Below, piece by piece: positions 23,851 to 32,714 of a stretch of DNA of 64,000 nucleotides (positions within the stretch are counted from its first letter, which is position 1; each line of letters begins with the position of its first letter). The position numbers were made by a program, and so were the translations under genes. The stretch covers positions 248,001-312,000 of the forward strand of contig NZ_RHOQ01000001.1 in the NCBI RefSeq assembly GCF_003946605.1. Reading direction: 5' to 3'. The notes under the pieces were generated by a model. That model worked only from the letters and a program-made list of their open reading frames with translations, did not search any database and was not told the origin of the DNA. The stretch comes from Companilactobacillus baiquanensis (GTDB taxonomy: Bacteria; Bacillota; Bacilli; Lactobacillales; Lactobacillaceae).

Positions 23851-24768
23851 ATGATTTGGAAAAAGCTTAGTGTTTCAATTCCTGATGATTTTGATCAAGA
23901 AATTATTTCTGATATTTTTATGAAGATCGGCGCTAATGGGACTGAATTAGTCGATGATGAAAATAAATCAGTTAAAACCAAAATAAATTCATATTTTGAT
24001 GATAAGGTTTATAGACCTGAGATAAAAAATGAATTAATAACTGAAATAAATAATTTGGCAAATTTTGGCTTTGACGTAAGTAAGGTAACAGTTTTTGAAG
24101 ATACAGTTGACGATAAAAGCTGGGTAGATGAATGGAAACAATATTATCATCCGGTTCATATTAGTCGTTATTTGACTGTTGTACCGAACTGGGTTGAATA
24201 TCAACCTAAGTTTGCCGACGAACATTTAATCGTCATGGATCCAGGAAAGTCGTTTGGGACCGGAACTCATCCTACAACATACTCGTGTATGCAGGCATTA
24301 GAAATGATCTTAGGCGATGCACGATCACTATATGATGTCGGTACCGGATCAGGGATTCTTTCAATTCAAGCCCGTCAATTAGGTGTCTCAAAAATAACTG
24401 CCTTTGATTTAGATCCCGAGGCAGTAGAAGCTGCTAAAGCTAATTTAAAATTAAATGAGGGCTGTTCAGATATTGAAGTTTACGAAAATTCATTACTCGA
24501 TGGAGTAAATGGAAAAGTAGACGTAATCGTCGCTAATATTTTGGCTGATGTTATTATGAAATTTATTCCAGATATTGATCAACATTTAAATAATAAAGGA
24601 TTTGTTATTTTATCAGGTATAATTAATGAGAAGGAATCAATTATTAGTTCTGAAATGAAGAAACACGGTTTTACGGTACTAGAAGTTTTCCACCTCAAAG
24701 GTTGGTCAACATTGATTTGTAAAAGAGTAAAGGACGCTGAATTACAAGATGGAGCAATACTTCGTTAA
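23851..24768 (+). CDS. prmA: Ribosomal protein L11 methyltransferase
   Basis: A 305-residue SAM-dependent enzyme that trimethylates ribosomal protein L11. The N-terminal domain ends near residue 110 (DKSWVDEWKQYYHPVHISR); the methyltransferase core holds VMDPGKSFGTGTHPTTYSCM, motif I LYDVGTGSGILSIQA, and motif IV DVIVANILADVI, all diagnostic of PrmA. Tacggagga sets the start at MIWKKLSVSIP; an upstream reading adds 15 residues from the terminator region. Its end overlaps rsmE by 20 bp, in the usual lactobacillar gene order. Confidence 0.93.
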   Translation: MIWKKLSVSIPDDFDQEIISDIFMKIGANGTELVDDENKSVKTKINSYFDDKVYRPEIKNELITEINNLANFGFDVSKVTVFEDTVDDKSWVDEWKQYYHPVHISRYLTVVPNWVEYQPKFADEHLIVMDPGKSFGTGTHPTTYSCMQALEMILGDARSLYDVGTGSGILSIQARQLGVSKITAFDLDPEAVEAAKANLKLNEGCSDIEVYENSLLDGVNGKVDVIVANILADVIMKFIPDIDQHLNNKGFVILSGIINEKESIISSEMKKHGFTVLEVFHLKGWSTLICKRVKDAELQDGAILR

Positions 24769-25501
24769 TCAAATATTCACTGATGAATCGGTTATAATAG
24801 AAGATACTGAAATTTTTAAACATGTTGTGACGGTTTTACGTCATAAAATATCTGATCAGATATATCTGGTCGATGAATCAAAAAGTCTTTATTTAGCAAC
24901 TATTGAAAACATAAATAAAGATGAAAAAACAATTAAATTTCAAGTCGCCAAGAGTGAGAAAGCATCGACCGAATTACCAGTTGAAGTTACTATAGCTTGT
25001 TCTTTGTCAAAAAAGGATAAGATAGAGTGGATAACCCAAAAGGCAACAGAATTAGGTGCAAGCAAATTAATCTTTTTTAATTCTAAATATTCAATTATGC
25101 ATTGGAAAGCAAACGTAATTGAGAAGAAGTTGATCAGATTACAGGAAATAGCTAAAAATGCGGCACAGCAGTCAAAGCGCAGAGTAATACCTGAAGTTAC
25201 TTATTTAAATGATTTAGCTTTATTGAACGATGATAATTCAGATTTAAAATTTATTGCCTATGAAGAATCCGCTAAACAGGGCGAAACTAGTACATTGGTG
25301 AAATCGTTAGAAGAATCAGTGACTAATTCTATAATTGGTGTTTTTGGTCCAGAAGGTGGTTTCTCACCTGATGAAGTAGAACTTTTAAATAGAAATGGGT
25401 ATTTATCCATTGGATTAGGACCAAGGATTATGAGAGCTGAAACTGCACCACTGTACTTCTTGTCAGTGCTATCATATAATTATGAATTATCGTCAAAATG
25501 A
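24749..25501 (+). CDS. rsmE: 16S rRNA (uracil1498-N3)-methyltransferase
   Basis: A 250-residue SPOUT methyltransferase acting on U1498 of 16S rRNA. The PUA-like N-terminus contains HVVTVLRHKISDQIYLVDES; the knot domain has CSLSKKDKIEWITQKATELGA, NAAQQSKRRVIPEV and the SAM-binding IIGVFGPEGGFSPDEVELL and GLGPRIMRAETAPLYFLSVL. These are all family signatures. The ATG lies within the end of prmA, so translation is coupled. Confidence 0.93.
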   Translation: MEQYFVNQIFTDESVIIEDTEIFKHVVTVLRHKISDQIYLVDESKSLYLATIENINKDEKTIKFQVAKSEKASTELPVEVTIACSLSKKDKIEWITQKATELGASKLIFFNSKYSIMHWKANVIEKKLIRLQEIAKNAAQQSKRRVIPEVTYLNDLALLNDDNSDLKFIAYEESAKQGETSTLVKSLEESVTNSIIGVFGPEGGFSPDEVELLNRNGYLSIGLGPRIMRAETAPLYFLSVLSYNYELSSK

Positions 25502-25851
25502 GGAATAAAAAATTGAAAAACATTTGGAAAAAAATAGAACAATCGAAAACAACTTATATAGCACTTATTTCTATTATTTTGGTTTTTATTATGCCAATCT
25601 TGTTTAATTTGTTTCACTTAGGAAAATCTAATCGGATTATTTGGTTATTCTTCGTAATCAATATTTTCTTCTCTGGTTTTCTAGGCTGGTTTTGTCGAAA
25701 ATATTCATTATCGTTTTATAATATGATTATTTTTCCAGTTATATTTGTAATCAGTGTTTTTATAAAATATGGCCGTTATGGTTACTTTCTGGCTGGGATC
25801 TACTTAATTTTGAGTATTTTAGTATATTTCTTATTTGATAAGGAAAATTGA
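25498..25851 (+). CDS. Small integral membrane protein, unknown
   Basis: A 117-residue protein with four predicted transmembrane helices (about 19-40, 45-61, 66-87 and 92-113) and a basic N-terminus. It overlaps the rsmE stop by four bases (ATGA), so it belongs to the same transcript. Similar small proteins occur between rsmE and rel in related lactobacilli as far as I recall, but no function is known to me. Confidence 0.7.
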   Translation: MRNKKLKNIWKKIEQSKTTYIALISIILVFIMPILFNLFHLGKSNRIIWLFFVINIFFSGFLGWFCRKYSLSFYNMIIFPVIFVISVFIKYGRYGYFLAGIYLILSILVYFLFDKEN

Positions 25852-25890
25852 TTGTTTTTTCTTAATAAAGCAAGCATAATAATACGTAAA

Positions 25891-25916
25891 GAAAGCACTC
25901 TTAGAGTGCTTTTTAT
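25891..25916 (+). terminator. Terminator before rel
   Basis: AAAGCACTC / GAGTGCTTT stem, loop TTA, then T-rich sequence. Confidence 0.82.
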
Positions 25917-25936
25917 TGTAGAAGGGGCGGGGTAAT

Positions 25937-28165
25937 TTGAAAAAAAATAGAGACTATACTCCTGACGAAGTCCTAGATATTTGTCGAAAATATATGAATG
26001 AAGAACATGTTGAATTTGTTAATAAATCATATAAATTTGCGGCATACGTCCATAAAGAACAAAAACGCGCTACTGGGGAACCTTATATTATTCATCCAAC
26101 ACAAGTAGCTCAAATTCTTGCTTCTTTACATATGGATCCATATACAGTAGCCGCTGGATATCTGCATGATGTTGTTGAGGATACTAATATCACACTCGGC
26201 GATGTCAATGAATTATTTGGGGACCAAGTTGCTACCATCGTTGATGGAGTTACAAAGATAAGTAAGTATAAGTATCATTCACATCAAGAACTATTGGCTG
26301 AAAACCATCGAAAAATGCTTTTGGCTACCGCTAAAGATTTACGTGTGATCATGGTTAAATTGGCTGATAGATTACACAACATGCGTACTTTGAAAGCATT
26401 GCGTCCCGATAAACAACGTCGAATTGCCACAGAAACTTTGGAAATTTATGCTCCATTAGCTGATAGATTAGGTATCAGTAAGATCAAATGGGAGCTTGAG
26501 GATCTATCACTGCACTATATTAATCCTCAACAATATTATCGAATTGTTCATCTAATGAATAGTAAGCGTGACCAAAGAGAGGCTTATATTGCTGAAGCTA
26601 TCGATTATATTAAAACTAGTGTTGATGCTTTAGGTATCAAATATGATATTTATGGTCGTCCTAAACATATTTATTCCATTTATAAAAAAATGCGTGATAA
26701 GCATAAGCAATTTTCAGAATTATATGACTTGTTGGCAATTAGGATCGTTGTAGATTCAGTTAAAGATTGTTATGCGGTTCTTGGTTCGATCCACTCGAAG
26801 TGGAAGCCAATTCCTGGTCGTTTTAAAGATTACATTGCCGTACCAAAGGCTAATGGCTATCAATCATTACATACGACCATCATTGGACCAGGTGGACAGC
26901 CACTAGAAGTTCAGATAAGAACCTTTAAGATGCATGAAGTTGCCGAATATGGTGTCGCAGCTCATTGGGCATATAAAGAAGGTAATTTTGAAGGCGTCAA
27001 ATTAGATGAAAATGAACAAAAAATTGATGTCTTCAGAGAAATTCTTGAATTACAGGAAAATTCTGATAATGCCGCTGACTTTATGAAATCAGTTAAGGGT
27101 GAAATTTTTAATGATCGTGTGTATGTGTTTACACCTCAAGGTGAAGTAGTTGAGTTGCCAAAGGGTTCAACTACTCTAGATTTTGCCTATCAAGTTCATA
27201 CAGAAGTTGGTAATCATGCGGTTGGTTCTAAAGTCAATGCGAGAATGGTGCCATTAAACTATCAATTGAAAAATGGCGATATTGTAGAAATCATGACAAG
27301 TGCCAATGCTAAGCCTAGTCGTGATTGGGTCAATGTCGTTTATACATCAAGATCAAGAAATAAAATCAAACGTTATTTTAGAGTTAAAGATCGTCAAGAA
27401 AATATCGAACTTGGCCGTGAATCAATTGAAGAAGAACTAAAGAACCGTTCAATGTCAGGAAAGAAGTATCTTGATAAGAAACATCTTGAACTAGCAATGG
27501 ATATTTTTAACTTTACTGATCCAGATGAATTATTTAATGCAGTCGGTTATGGGGAACTATCAGCTATCAACGTGGTACATAAATTGCTTAGTGAAGACCC
27601 TGATCGAAAGAAACAAGCGGAGAAAAAAGAGCTTGAAGAATCATTAATAACTGATGATGAAGAGAAAAAGCCGCAACAAAATGAAAGCACTCAAGTTAAA
27701 AAGACTCAAGATAATCCTAATAATAGTATTTCAGTTCAAGGTATCGATAATCTCTTAATCCGTTTAGCAAAATGCTGCAGTCCGATTCCTGGGGATGATA
27801 TCGTCGGCTATATTACTAAGGGACGTGGATTGACAATTCATAGAGCTGATTGTCCTAATGTCCAAAGTGAAGAGGCAAAACGTAGATTTATTGAAGTTAG
27901 TTGGGATAACGTTACTCAAGAAAAGCGTTACTCTGCTGAACTAGATATCTATGCTTTTAACCGCAATGGGTTATTGAATGAGGTCTTACAAGTCATTAAT
28001 TCCACTACTAATTCTTTGAATAATGTTAACGGTCGTCTAGATAAAGCGAAGATGGCAATTATTCATGTTAGTGTCGGTGTTAATAATAAGGAACATCTAG
28101 ATAAAATAATTTCTAAACTGAATAATATACCTGATGTTTATGAAATCAAAAGGACGATAGAATAA
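25937..28165 (+). CDS. rel: Bifunctional (p)ppGpp synthetase/hydrolase (Rel)
   Basis: A 742-residue long RelA/SpoT homologue that makes and degrades the alarmone (p)ppGpp. The N-terminal HD hydrolase is intact ([14 protein letters not shown] and [14 protein letters not shown]). The synthetase domain has [31 protein letters not shown] and [24 protein letters not shown]. The TGS domain starts at about residue 395 ([18 protein letters not shown]), a Zn-finger-like region holds [17 protein letters not shown]...HRADCPN, and an ACT domain ends the protein. Both activities look competent. Translation starts at TTG after agggg-cgggg. Confidence 0.95.
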   Translation: MKKNRDYTPDEVLDICRKYMNEEHVEFVNKSYKFAAYVHKEQKRATGEPYIIHPTQVAQILASLHMDPYTVAAGYLHDVVEDTNITLGDVNELFGDQVATIVDGVTKISKYKYHSHQELLAENHRKMLLATAKDLRVIMVKLADRLHNMRTLKALRPDKQRRIATETLEIYAPLADRLGISKIKWELEDLSLHYINPQQYYRIVHLMNSKRDQREAYIAEAIDYIKTSVDALGIKYDIYGRPKHIYSIYKKMRDKHKQFSELYDLLAIRIVVDSVKDCYAVLGSIHSKWKPIPGRFKDYIAVPKANGYQSLHTTIIGPGGQPLEVQIRTFKMHEVAEYGVAAHWAYKEGNFEGVKLDENEQKIDVFREILELQENSDNAADFMKSVKGEIFNDRVYVFTPQGEVVELPKGSTTLDFAYQVHTEVGNHAVGSKVNARMVPLNYQLKNGDIVEIMTSANAKPSRDWVNVVYTSRSRNKIKRYFRVKDRQENIELGRESIEEELKNRSMSGKKYLDKKHLELAMDIFNFTDPDELFNAVGYGELSAINVVHKLLSEDPDRKKQAEKKELEESLITDDEEKKPQQNESTQVKKTQDNPNNSISVQGIDNLLIRLAKCCSPIPGDDIVGYITKGRGLTIHRADCPNVQSEEAKRRFIEVSWDNVTQEKRYSAELDIYAFNRNGLLNEVLQVINSTTNSLNNVNGRLDKAKMAIIHVSVGVNNKEHLDKIISKLNNIPDVYEIKRTIE

Positions 28166-28166
28166 T

Positions 28167-28604
28167 ATGAAAGTAGTTATCCAAAGAGTTTCAGATGCAA
28201 AAGTTTCAGTTGATAATAAGGTTTTAGGTCAGATTGATCAAGGCCTTTGTTTACTAGTAGCCTTTGCGGATGAAGATACAACAGATACTCTAAATTATAT
28301 GGCTCATAAAATTGCTAATATGCGTATATTTACTGACAGTGAAGGGAAGATGAATCTTTCTCTAAAAGATGTAGGAGGAAGCATTCTATCAATTTCACAA
28401 TTCACATTATATGCTGATACAAAGAAGGGAAACCGCCCTAGTTTTGTTGGGGCAGGTGGTTTTGAATCATCAAGTCAAAAATATGATCAGTTTAATCAAA
28501 CCCTAAGAAGCTACGACTTAAAAGTTGAAACTGGTGAATTTGGTGCTGATATGCAAGTTGCATTAACTAACGATGGACCTGTAACAATAATAATGGAGCG
28601 ATAA
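28167..28604 (+). CDS. dtd: D-aminoacyl-tRNA deacylase
   Basis: A 145-residue DTD enzyme that removes D-amino acids from tRNA. The two signature segments are present: [19 protein letters not shown] (catalytic SQFTL) and the cross-subunit [11 protein letters not shown] (Gly-Pro motif). [16 protein letters not shown] is the classic N-terminus. The gene starts one base after the rel stop, as in most Firmicutes, so it is part of the rel operon. Confidence 0.95.
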   Translation: MKVVIQRVSDAKVSVDNKVLGQIDQGLCLLVAFADEDTTDTLNYMAHKIANMRIFTDSEGKMNLSLKDVGGSILSISQFTLYADTKKGNRPSFVGAGGFESSSQKYDQFNQTLRSYDLKVETGEFGADMQVALTNDGPVTIIMER

Positions 28605-28605
28605 A

Positions 28606-29229
28606 ATGACAAGTATAATTTGGGATTTTGATGGAACGTTGGCAAACAGCTATCCTGGAATGGTAGCGGCAACGCAAAAATCTCTAGAAGAAAATTTTAA
28701 AATAAAACTTTCAAAAGATACAATTTATAGCGGAATAAAAGAAACTTCGATTAAAAAATTTGTAACGGAAACACTAAAAAATGCCGATAATGTAACTAAC
28801 GGCGGACTAACAGAATTTTATAAAATCTATACGCTGTATGAAAATGAGTATCATTCTCAAATACGATTGATGCCGCATGCAAAAATAGCCTTGGACTATT
28901 TAAAATCTGAAGGCTTTGAGCAATTTATAGTTACGCATCGGGATGAATCCATCTTTGACATAGCTAAGAATTTAAATATATCTGAATACTTTAAAGAAAT
29001 AGTTAGTGTCAGTGATAATTTTGTTAGAAAACCAGATCCTGATATGTTGAACTATCTAATTAGAAAGTATGATCTCGATAATCATGATATGTTTGTTATT
29101 GGTGATCGTAAGATAGATATAGACTTTGGTAAAAGTGTTTCTGCTAAAACTATTTTATTAAGCGATGATAAAAATATGGACGCCGATTATAAAATTGAAA
29201 GTTTAAATGATATAAATACAATTCTTTAA
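28606..29229 (+). CDS. HAD hydrolase (phosphoglycolate-phosphatase-like)
   Basis: A 207-residue HAD subfamily IA enzyme. Motif I is IIWDFDGTLANSYPG, motif II is FIVTHRDES, and motifs III/IV are RKPDPDMLNYLIR and MFVIGDRKIDIDFGKS. ggagcg precedes the ATG, two bases after dtd. The substrate is unknown; the cap is small. In motif II the usual Ser/Thr is the Thr of VTHRD. Confidence 0.85.
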   Translation: MTSIIWDFDGTLANSYPGMVAATQKSLEENFKIKLSKDTIYSGIKETSIKKFVTETLKNADNVTNGGLTEFYKIYTLYENEYHSQIRLMPHAKIALDYLKSEGFEQFIVTHRDESIFDIAKNLNISEYFKEIVSVSDNFVRKPDPDMLNYLIRKYDLDNHDMFVIGDRKIDIDFGKSVSAKTILLSDDKNMDADYKIESLNDINTIL

Positions 29230-29278
29230 AATTTTAAGATAGCAAGACTAACAGACTAAGTTTTTGTGCATTAAAATG

Positions 29279-29319
29279 AAGCCAGTGATCTAATTTTAGG
29301 TTGTTGGTTTTATTTTTTT
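29279..29319 (+). terminator. Terminator, related in sequence to one at 41.26 kb
   Basis: AAGCCAGTGATCTA / TAGGTTGTTGGTTT pair through many G-U pairs and are followed by a T run. The arm AAGCCAGTGATC recurs at 41259-41270. Confidence 0.75.
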
Positions 29320-29337
29320 CTAAAAAATTTAAATTTT

Positions 29338-29347
29338 AAAACGTTTT
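29338..29347. promoter_or_regulatory. Possible cre site before the permease
   Basis: AAAACGTTTT, a 10-bp palindrome with the CG centre of CcpA cre boxes, 80 bp before the permease start. Short and AT-rich, so weak evidence. Confidence 0.3.
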
Positions 29348-29427
29348 CCCCTTCTCTAATTAACAATAAGTTGTAAAATATTAAGTTGCACGTAATATTT
29401 TTATATTTTATTATCGGGGGAATCATT

Positions 29428-31047
29428 ATGGAGAGTTTAGAACCGAAGAAGTCTTTCATTAGTTGGCCAGTTTTGGCGCTAATGAGCTTCGTTACGGTAA
29501 TTGGTTTTGATGACTTAACCTATAACTTTCAAAACCAGGGAATGGGCGTTATTACCTCTTGGGTTATTATGCTATTCTTGTATGTCATTCCATATTCACT
29601 TATGGTTGGACAATTAGGATCAGTTTTTAATCATGAAGGAGGGGGCCTTTCATCATGGGTTCGTGGAACTAGTGGTGAATTTCTAGGATATTTTACAGCT
29701 TGGACTTATTGGGCTGCTTCAGTACCATACGTTGTCGATACAGCAAACTCAATCGTTGTTGGATTAGGTTGGGCTTGGTATGGCAATGGTAAATTGCAAG
29801 ACACAATGTCTAATGGCTGGTTTGCCTTTTGGACTGTGATCACTTTTATTGTTTTCATTTTTGTGCAATCTCGTTTTAAGCATTCATTGGAAGTTCTAAG
29901 TACCATTGGTGGTGTGGCAATGTTTGGAATGACTGTATTATTTGTTATTATGACTTTTGCTGCATTAGGTATGGGTGGACATATTGCTACTCAACCTATG
30001 AATATTCATACGATCATACCAAAATTTGATTTACATTATTTAACTACTTTAGGTCTATTGATCTATGCCATGAATGGGGCAGAGTTAATTGCACCATTTA
30101 TTACTAAGATGAGAAAGCCTAAGAGTGAATTTCCTAAGGCAATGATCATGTTGGCTGTTATGACAGCTTTCTTGACTATTTTTGGATCATTTTCATTAGG
30201 AGTTTTCTTTAATGCTTATCATTTACCAAATGATTTGAAGATGAATGGTTCATATTACGCTTTCTTGGCATTAGGTGAACAATTCCATATGGGTAGTATA
30301 CTGATGTATATTTTTGCTTGGACGGAAGTATTTTATTTGGCAGCACTTTTGGCTGTCCTATTAGATGCCATGACCAGAATGTTGATTTCAGATACAGGTG
30401 CCAAATTTATGCCGAAAGTTCTTCGTAAGAAGAATAAATCAGGATTACCTGTTAATGGTTATTTATTAACATGTGGTTTAAGTGCGTTTATTATGCTACT
30501 TGGTATTTTCTTACCAAGTATGAACGATATCTTTAATTGGTTACTAAATCTTAATGGAATTATTTCCCCCGGTGTTACATGCTGGATTTTCTTTGCTTTC
30601 ATTAAAATTCGTATGGATAGTAAGAAATTCCCATCTGAGTATGTTTATATTAAAAATGATAAAGCAGCCCTAACTGTGGGCTGGTGGTGTTTGATCGTTA
30701 CGATAATCGCGACAGTATTTGGTATCGGACCACAAGACGTTGCCTTTGGAACCAGCACTTGGTGGTATGAATTGATCATCAATTTTGTGGCAATTATTGT
30801 TCTGATTGGTTTAGGTACGATCATGCCTTACGTTACACGTCGTGAAGAAAGAAGTAAGACAGGTTCTGCCTTCACACGTTTACAATGGACAGGGATTTTA
30901 ACTGCATTGTTAATCGTTATTGTTGGTGACTTATATCTAGGTGGATCTAAGATCAATAATAATATTCCTATGGTCATTGGCTTAAGTGTTATCGGTATTC
31001 TTGTAATTATAGGTATTGGTTGGCATGAACGTGATCTAATTTCTTAA
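29428..31047 (+). CDS. APC superfamily amino acid permease
   Basis: A 539-residue membrane protein with about twelve to fourteen transmembrane helices. FISWPVLALMSFVTVIGFDDL opens helix 1, VFNHEGGGLSSWVRGTSGEFLGYFTAWTYW is the helix 2-3 region conserved in APC glutamate/GABA-antiporter-like and YjeM-like permeases, and ALLIYAMNGAELIAPFITKMRKPKSEFPKA-type sequence follows. It imports or exchanges amino acids. The start MESLEPKKS is placed by tcggggga; an in-frame TTG 14 codons upstream lacks a site. Confidence 0.85.
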   Translation: MESLEPKKSFISWPVLALMSFVTVIGFDDLTYNFQNQGMGVITSWVIMLFLYVIPYSLMVGQLGSVFNHEGGGLSSWVRGTSGEFLGYFTAWTYWAASVPYVVDTANSIVVGLGWAWYGNGKLQDTMSNGWFAFWTVITFIVFIFVQSRFKHSLEVLSTIGGVAMFGMTVLFVIMTFAALGMGGHIATQPMNIHTIIPKFDLHYLTTLGLLIYAMNGAELIAPFITKMRKPKSEFPKAMIMLAVMTAFLTIFGSFSLGVFFNAYHLPNDLKMNGSYYAFLALGEQFHMGSILMYIFAWTEVFYLAALLAVLLDAMTRMLISDTGAKFMPKVLRKKNKSGLPVNGYLLTCGLSAFIMLLGIFLPSMNDIFNWLLNLNGIISPGVTCWIFFAFIKIRMDSKKFPSEYVYIKNDKAALTVGWWCLIVTIIATVFGIGPQDVAFGTSTWWYELIINFVAIIVLIGLGTIMPYVTRREERSKTGSAFTRLQWTGILTALLIVIVGDLYLGGSKINNNIPMVIGLSVIGILVIIGIGWHERDLIS

Positions 31048-31053
31048 AATTTT

Positions 31054-31107
31054 AAAATATCTCATGAATGTTAGAGGAATACTCTATCATTTGTGAGATA
31101 TTTTTTT
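31054..31107 (+). terminator. Terminator after the permease
   Basis: Two-part stem: AATATCTCA...TGAGATATT outside and TAGAG...CTCTA inside, then seven T. Confidence 0.85.
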
Positions 31108-31112
31108 ATAAT

Positions 31113-31141
31113 TTCAATCTAGTTTTTAAAACTAGATTGAA
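31113..31141. promoter_or_regulatory. Perfect 13-bp inverted repeat before the DUF1836 gene
   Basis: TTCAATCTAGTTT-tta-AAACTAGATTGAA: 13-bp perfect arms with a three-base spacer. No T tract follows on either strand, so it is not a terminator. A -35-like TTGAAT lies over the right arm (31137-31142), which suggests an operator. Confidence 0.6.
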
Positions 31142-31195
31142 TGGTAATTAATATTATGATAAGTTATATTAGTAATTATAAAGAGGTGCTTTTTG

Positions 31196-31735
31196 ATGGA
31201 CGAACTGCAAGAATGGTTAGATAATTTAGAAGAGTTCAAGTTGCCTAGGTGGAATGACCTTCCCGAACTTGACCTATATCGTGATCAATTATTAACGTTA
31301 ATAGATAAGTATTTAAATCCAATTTGGATTGAAGACGGTCCTATCGTTACAACATCGATGGTTAATAATTATGTTAAAAATGGTTTACTGCCGCATCCCA
31401 TAAAAAAACGATACACCAGGGAACACTTGGCATATCTTATTGCCATAACTTTTTTAAAACAAGTCGTTTCAATTAATGAGATTAAATCAGGATTAAAAGT
31501 TATGACTGATTTAAATGGCGGCATCGAAAAAGCTTTTGATTTTTTTTGTGACAAACAAGAATTAGCTTTGAAAATGTTAAATTACCGAAATGAAAAACAA
31601 AAAATTTCTGAAGATAATTCAACGTCTGCCTATTTGATGGTTGAAATGGTAACCGTATCTTTTGCAACCAAATGGATGACACGTAAAGTATTGATGATTG
31701 AAAATGAAGCATCAGAAGAAAAGAGTAAAAAATAA
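31196..31735 (+). CDS. DUF1836 protein, putative DNA-binding
   Basis: A 179-residue protein of the DUF1836 family, common in Firmicutes and often beside degV. The central segment IVTTSMVNNYVKNGLLPHPIKKRYTREHLAYLIAITFLK looks like a MerR-type helix-turn-helix and wing, which suggests DNA binding; the C-terminal half is helical. The ATG preceded by aaagaggtg is preferred over a TTG one codon earlier. A perfect 13-bp inverted repeat lies 55 bp upstream and may be its own operator. It overlaps degV by one base. Confidence 0.8.
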   Translation: MDELQEWLDNLEEFKLPRWNDLPELDLYRDQLLTLIDKYLNPIWIEDGPIVTTSMVNNYVKNGLLPHPIKKRYTREHLAYLIAITFLKQVVSINEIKSGLKVMTDLNGGIEKAFDFFCDKQELALKMLNYRNEKQKISEDNSTSAYLMVEMVTVSFATKWMTRKVLMIENEASEEKSKK

Positions 31736-32589
31736 TGACTGAAAAAATTGCTGTTCTGGTAGATTCTTGTTGTGATATTCCAGAAGAATATTTACAAAAA
31801 GATGGTGTTTATGAAATACCTATGCAAATTATTTATAAAGACAAAACTTACCTTGATCGTGTAAATATTTCCGCAGTGGAAGTATATGACGATTTAGAAT
31901 CTGAAATACCAAAAACTTCACTACCATCAGGTGAAGAGATCCAAAAAACTTTAGATAAAATTTATAATGATGGTTATACTCATATTATTTCTATCTCAAT
32001 TTCTTCTGGGTTGAGTGGAACTTATAACTTTTTGAAAGTGTTGTTAGATGAAGACGGAAGATTTACCTATACATCATTTGATACCAAACAAGTTGCCGTT
32101 GCAGCTGGACTAATTGCCGTTGGAACTAAAGATGCTATTGATTCAGGAATTGTCTATGAGAGAGTTTTAGAGAAGACAAAAAGAATGATCGATAATACTG
32201 TTGTTTATTTCTGTATACCAACTTTGGAGTATTTAAGAGCAGGAGGCAGAATAGGCTTGGTTACATCAGTAGTTGGTAGTATGTTGAAACTTGCTCCGAT
32301 CATCACTTGCAATTCTGATGGAATTTATACTACTGCCGCTAAAGCACGTGGTATGAAACGTGGTCAGAAGATGATGTTAGACATGGTTAGCAAGTTTATT
32401 GGTGATCACAAAGATTATCTATTAGCGGTTGGACATGGTGCTGATGAAGTGTCTGGAGGTCATATGATGGCATTGTTAGATAGTAAAGGTATCAATGGTA
32501 AAAAGGAGTTCTTTGGCCAAGTTGGTCCAGCTCTTGGAGTTCATACTGGACCGGGATTAGTTGGCGTTGGAGTATGTTTATTGGATTAA
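31735..32589 (+). CDS. DegV family fatty-acid-binding protein
   Basis: A 284-residue DegV/FakB-type protein. The N-terminus IAVLVDSCCDIPEEYL carries the conserved DS(C/S)CD motif, TSLPSGEEIQK is the second motif, and HIISISISSGLSGTYN the lipid-contacting one. FakB proteins hold a fatty acid for phosphorylation by FakA kinase, supplying phospholipid synthesis. Whether this copy works with FakA cannot be seen. The start overlaps the DUF1836 stop (TAATGA). A strong terminator follows. Confidence 0.9.
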   Translation: MTEKIAVLVDSCCDIPEEYLQKDGVYEIPMQIIYKDKTYLDRVNISAVEVYDDLESEIPKTSLPSGEEIQKTLDKIYNDGYTHIISISISSGLSGTYNFLKVLLDEDGRFTYTSFDTKQVAVAAGLIAVGTKDAIDSGIVYERVLEKTKRMIDNTVVYFCIPTLEYLRAGGRIGLVTSVVGSMLKLAPIITCNSDGIYTTAAKARGMKRGQKMMLDMVSKFIGDHKDYLLAVGHGADEVSGGHMMALLDSKGINGKKEFFGQVGPALGVHTGPGLVGVGVCLLD

Positions 32590-32628
32590 AAAAAGTTCTA
32601 AGTGGAATTTATCCGCTTAGAACTTTTT
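32590..32628 (+). terminator. Terminator after degV
   Basis: AAGTTCTAAGTGGA / TCCGCTTAGAACTT stem with T run. Confidence 0.9.
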
Positions 32629-32639
32629 AATAGTCTAAT

Positions 32640-32666
32640 TTGACATATGTTTAGACAAATTATAAT
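32640..32666 (+). promoter_or_regulatory. Promoter of the GH13 gene
   Basis: TTGACA (32640-32645) and TATAAT (32661-32666), both perfect hexamers but only 15 bp apart. The short spacing may weaken it. An ATG at 32676 would lie at the transcription start, which argues for the later ATG at 32715. Confidence 0.6.
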
Positions 32667-32714
32667 ATACTAGTTATGAAAAAGTGCTTGAAAGAAATTG
32701 AGGAAATTACAGAA

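Noticed and set aside
32676..32714. Earlier ATG of the GH13 gene
   Set aside because: It would lie about ten bases from the -10 box with no ribosome site; the ATG at 32715 fits the family N-terminus.
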